NCBI GenBank assembly: GCA_007119075.1
Contig: SKQJ01000335.1
Coordinates: 1-8,776, forward strand
Direction of reading: 5' to 3'
Origin: Bacteroidales bacterium
GTDB taxonomy: Bacteria > Bacteroidota > Bacteroidia > Bacteroidales > PUMT01
Length of the DNA stretch: 8,776 nt
The translations under genes and the position numbers were made by a program. The notes beneath the pieces were generated by a model. It worked only from the letters and a program-made list of their open reading frames with translations, did no database searches and had not been told where the DNA came from. Below are positions 6,658 to 8,776 of the stretch, piece after piece (positions within the stretch are counted from its first letter, which is position 1; the number at the start of each line of letters is the position of its first letter).

Positions 6658-7512
6658 TTATCCGTCAAACTGATCGCTGTTGAGAGCCAGGATCAGTCTG
6701 CGGGCGGTTTTGCTGTAGTATCTTTTTTGCCCGTAAGCCACTACCCAGCGGATCCCTGATATCGCATTTGTGAGGAAACATTCATCGGCCGAGATAAGGT
6801 CATTTTCGCTGATTTGTGTCTCAACGCATCCGAGATTCTCTTTTTCTGCTATACGAATTATCTGCCGGCGCATTACTCCGGCAACACATCCCTCCGAGAG
6901 CGCCGGGGTCATCAGGGCCCCTTTTTTCATCAGAAAAATGTTCGAACTGATGCTTTCTGCCAGCCTGTTTTGCGTATTCATTATAAAGCATTCATCCAGT
7001 CCCGAATTTATTCTGAACAGGCCAGCCTTTATATACAGGAGCGAGTTTGCGGTCTTAAGGTTTGCCAGTTTGTCAGGTTGTTTTTGTAAAGTCCGGAAAA
7101 GCGTTGTCCTCAATCCGTCTTCATTTATGCGGTAATTGTCATACGGAAGGGGCAGGGCTTCCACCAGGTAAGAACATGAATTTCTCAACGGGGTATAGAA
7201 TCCGCCATTATCTCGGAATACGGCAAGCCTGATCCGCACTCCCCCGTAAAGATGGTTTTTGTTGAGGAGCCTTATAATGGATAATTCCAGCTTCCCTGGT
7301 TCCAGGTCAGGATGTTTATCCATTTCAAGAAACATCATGCCGGATTCAAGTCTCCGGTAATGCTCCTGAAAAAACTGAAGCTTTGTGCCGTTTGCATGGA
7401 TCGTTTCAAAGAGCGAATCTCCGTAGCAAAAAGAACGGTTATCGTGCATCAGGGAGGGATCACCTGCAGGAAGCATTTCGCCGTTCAGGCATATGAACTG
7501 TTTATGTTTCAA
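6658..7512 (-). CDS. Class IV PLP aminotransferase (aminodeoxychorismate lyase / branched-chain aminotransferase-like)
   Basis: The 284-residue product is a complete fold-type IV PLP enzyme. ICLNGEMLP (7-15) and the SFCYGDSLFETI block (27-38) form the N-terminal part. YRRL (52-55) holds the conserved Arg. NLKTANSLLYIKA (151-163) contains Lys153, the expected PLP Schiff-base lysine. RLAESISSNIF (183-193) supplies the conserved Glu186. EGCVAGVMRRQI and ECFLTNAISGIRWV lie further on, near the phosphate-binding region. Family members either lyse 4-amino-4-deoxychorismate to p-aminobenzoate and pyruvate (PabC) or transaminate branched-chain or D-amino acids; sequence alone does not decide, though length and the NAISGIRWV segment suggest a PabC-like role. 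Translation must start at TTG 7512: an in-frame TGA lies shortly upstream, and the next in-frame ATG (residue 13) would remove the conserved N-terminal strand. It is last in a leftward cluster, 47 bases after gmhB. Confidence 0.85.
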   Translation of the reverse strand: MKHKQFICLNGEMLPAGDPSLMHDNRSFCYGDSLFETIHANGTKLQFFQEHYRRLESGMMFLEMDKHPDLEPGKLELSIIRLLNKNHLYGGVRIRLAVFRDNGGFYTPLRNSCSYLVEALPLPYDNYRINEDGLRTTLFRTLQKQPDKLANLKTANSLLYIKAGLFRINSGLDECFIMNTQNRLAESISSNIFLMKKGALMTPALSEGCVAGVMRRQIIRIAEKENLGCVETQISENDLISADECFLTNAISGIRWVVAYGQKRYYSKTARRLILALNSDQFDG

Positions 7513-7559
7513 TTTATGGCTTTTATTGAGGGATCAACATCTCCGGGCGAACCGGTTCC

Positions 7560-8072
7560 TCATTCCCCGGAAGGGATTATGACCCCAAGGTAATTCATAA
7601 GCGAGTCATTCGCCTTTATAAGTATGCCCTTTACCCCGGCCCTGCGGGCTGCCTCGACATCTCTCTCCCTGTCGCCTGCCATCCAGGATTGCCGGGGATC
7701 GATGTTGAACCTGGCAATGGCTTTTTCTATCATCAGGCTTTCAGGCTTGCGGCAGAGGCATTTCCCGGCCGAAGGGTGATGAGGGCAGTAATATATTTCA
7801 GCAAGGTCTATTCCCCTGGCAGTGAATTCTTTTCTCAGCAAATCGTGGACCCGGCCAACATGGTCGTGGGTGTACAGGCCCCTGGCAATTCCGCTCTGGT
7901 TGGAAACCACAACCAGCATAAATCCCTGCTTTCTGAGCAGCGACAGGGCCTCGAAAACGCCCTCGTTTATCACAAAATTTTCAGTCTCGAAGATATACTG
8001 GCCCGTTTCCCGGTTTATCACCCCGTCACGATCAAGAAACACGGCTTTATTTTTAACTGCTTTTTCTGACAT
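7560..8072 (-). CDS. gmhB: D-glycero-beta-D-manno-heptose 1,7-bisphosphate phosphatase-type HAD hydrolase
   Basis: From ATG 8072 the product has 170 residues, typical of GmhB and related HAD-IIIA phosphatases. FLDRDGV near residues 12-18 carries the nucleophile Asp14 and acid/base Asp16. SNQSGIARGLYT holds the second HAD motif (Ser57). YYCPHHPSAGKCLCRKP contains the zinc-binding set Cys96, His98, Cys105, Cys107 and the motif III Lys109. GDRERD near 133-138 supplies the motif IV aspartates. The enzyme removes the C7 phosphate in ADP-heptose synthesis for lipopolysaccharide cores or related glycans; the histidinol-phosphatase half of HisB shares this fold but is less likely, because no his genes are nearby. 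The frame extends two codons upstream to a TTG at 8078; ATG 8072 is the better start. It lies between the rhomboid gene (44-base gap) and the aminotransferase gene on the same strand, so the three are probably co-transcribed. Confidence 0.88.
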   Translation of the reverse strand: MSEKAVKNKAVFLDRDGVINRETGQYIFETENFVINEGVFEALSLLRKQGFMLVVVSNQSGIARGLYTHDHVGRVHDLLRKEFTARGIDLAEIYYCPHHPSAGKCLCRKPESLMIEKAIARFNIDPRQSWMAGDRERDVEAARRAGVKGILIKANDSLMNYLGVIIPSGE

Positions 8073-8116
8073 TGGCAAAATTTTAATTTACTCAGGGAAC
8101 AGACCGCAGCGTTTCG

Positions 8117-8734
8117 TCAAACCCGGAAAAGCCGGCCTATAAATTCCCCAAAGAGGGAAAGATTTATCAGAAGCGGGAAAACCAGGCCGAACACCGCCCC
8201 GATAAAATGGGCATCATGATTGATGTTGTCGGCCGCCTTTTTGCTCATATAATGGGAATAGGCAAGGTAAAGTATGCCGAATATAATTCCGGGAACCGGT
8301 ATTACTGCAAATAACAGGAGGCTCCGCCAGGGGTCGAAGAATATGCTTGTGAAGATAACCGCCGACACTCCGCCAGAGGCACCCACGGAGTTATACCAGT
8401 GGTTGTCCTTGTGCTTTTTCAGCGTGGTTAGCGATGAAACTATTATTGCCCCGGCATAAAGCAACAGATAGGCAAGAATTGGCGAGCTGAGCATATTCCT
8501 TGCTTCCAGATTTCGGAAATAGTGCTCCACCGCCGCCCCGAAAGAAAACAGCACGAACATATTGATGAAAAGATGGACCCAGTCGGCATGAACCAGGGCA
8601 TGGGTAAGAAACCGGTAATATTGTTTTCTGTGATAGACCTGGTAAGGATTGAAACTGAGCTTTCTGATCAGATCAGGACGGGAAAAAGCCATTATCGAAA
8701 CAATTGCGGTAATGATCACTATGAAGATTGTCAT
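8117..8734 (-). CDS. Rhomboid-family intramembrane serine protease
   Basis: The 205-residue integral membrane protein has the rhomboid layout. An N-terminal hydrophobic segment (1-16) precedes HADWVHLFINMF (49-60), where His54 and Asn58 match the HxxxN oxyanion-hole pair. A membrane segment follows (86-103). SVGASGGVSAVIF (116-128) carries the GxSG nucleophile Ser120, and later helices include HDAHFIGAVFGLVF (173-186) with the catalytic His176. All core catalytic residues are present, so activity is likely. Rhomboids cut transmembrane substrates within the membrane; the substrate cannot be told from sequence. The start is an ATG at 8734. It is the first gene of a leftward cluster, ahead of gmhB and the aminotransferase. 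Only 42 bases lie upstream in the window, so its promoter or a preceding co-transcribed gene may be beyond the edge. Confidence 0.9.
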   Translation of the reverse strand: MTIFIVIITAIVSIMAFSRPDLIRKLSFNPYQVYHRKQYYRFLTHALVHADWVHLFINMFVLFSFGAAVEHYFRNLEARNMLSSPILAYLLLYAGAIIVSSLTTLKKHKDNHWYNSVGASGGVSAVIFTSIFFDPWRSLLLFAVIPVPGIIFGILYLAYSHYMSKKAADNINHDAHFIGAVFGLVFPLLINLSLFGEFIGRLFRV

Positions 8735-8776
8735 GCGTGGATTTTTTTTAAAGATAAGAAAAATAGTCAGGCCGAT

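Noticed and set aside
6604..6659. Small stems (GCC-TTC-GGC and AATGG-GCACT-CCATT) between the converging genes as a bidirectional terminator
   Set aside because: Stems are three to five base pairs with no T-run on either side, and one overlaps a stop codon.
8749..8756. TATCTTTA on the minus strand just upstream of the rhomboid gene as a -7 box
   Set aside because: It is one mismatch from TAnnTTTG but lies only 14 bases from the ATG, and no TTG is found at the right distance before the window edge.
1..8776. CRISPR arrays, tRNA or rRNA genes, phage genes, toxin-antitoxin pairs or other defence systems
   Set aside because: Looked for and not seen: no regularly spaced repeats, no cloverleaf-like conserved segments, and no gene with such motifs.

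Overview
The window looks like an ordinary chromosomal stretch from a member of the Bacteroidota. Three things point there. Two upstream regions carry the Bacteroidota-type -7 box TAnnTTTG. Clear Shine-Dalgarno sequences are almost absent. The proteins (pyrroline-5-carboxylate reductase variant, YqgE, GmhB, class IV aminotransferase, Tat-signal sugar-isomerase-like protein, HExxH/PD40 peptidase) match, from memory, versions typical of that phylum. No database search was possible. No rRNA, tRNA, CRISPR array, phage module or intact mobile element was seen.

Layout, left to right. A secreted zinc metallopeptidase with a beta-propeller tail runs leftward off the window edge (1178 to 1). A 320-base gap without a convincing gene follows. 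Next is a decayed rightward remnant of an IS5-family transposase (1499-2062) that keeps the N-terminal domain and has lost the DDE catalytic core. It converges on a leftward exported TPR protein (2902 to 2087). That gene is divergent from proC (3203-4033), and the region between them holds two Bacteroidota-type promoters facing away from each other. proC is followed by yqgE (4162-4752, GTG start), a rho-independent terminator, and a Tat-signal protein with an L-fucose/L-arabinose isomerase-like C-terminal half (5058-6572). The right end is a leftward cluster with gaps of about 45-50 bases: rhomboid protease, GmhB-type phosphatase, class IV aminotransferase.

The genes do not form one obvious pathway. 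proC serves proline synthesis. GmhB probably serves heptose synthesis for the cell surface. The aminotransferase probably serves folate or amino-acid metabolism. The rhomboid acts in the membrane. The metallopeptidase, TPR protein and Tat protein are envelope or exported proteins. The Tat-exported sugar-isomerase-like protein is the most functionally open item. I found no convincing new multi-gene system. The main value is in start-site corrections, promoter placement, the transposase remnant, and motif departures in ProC.
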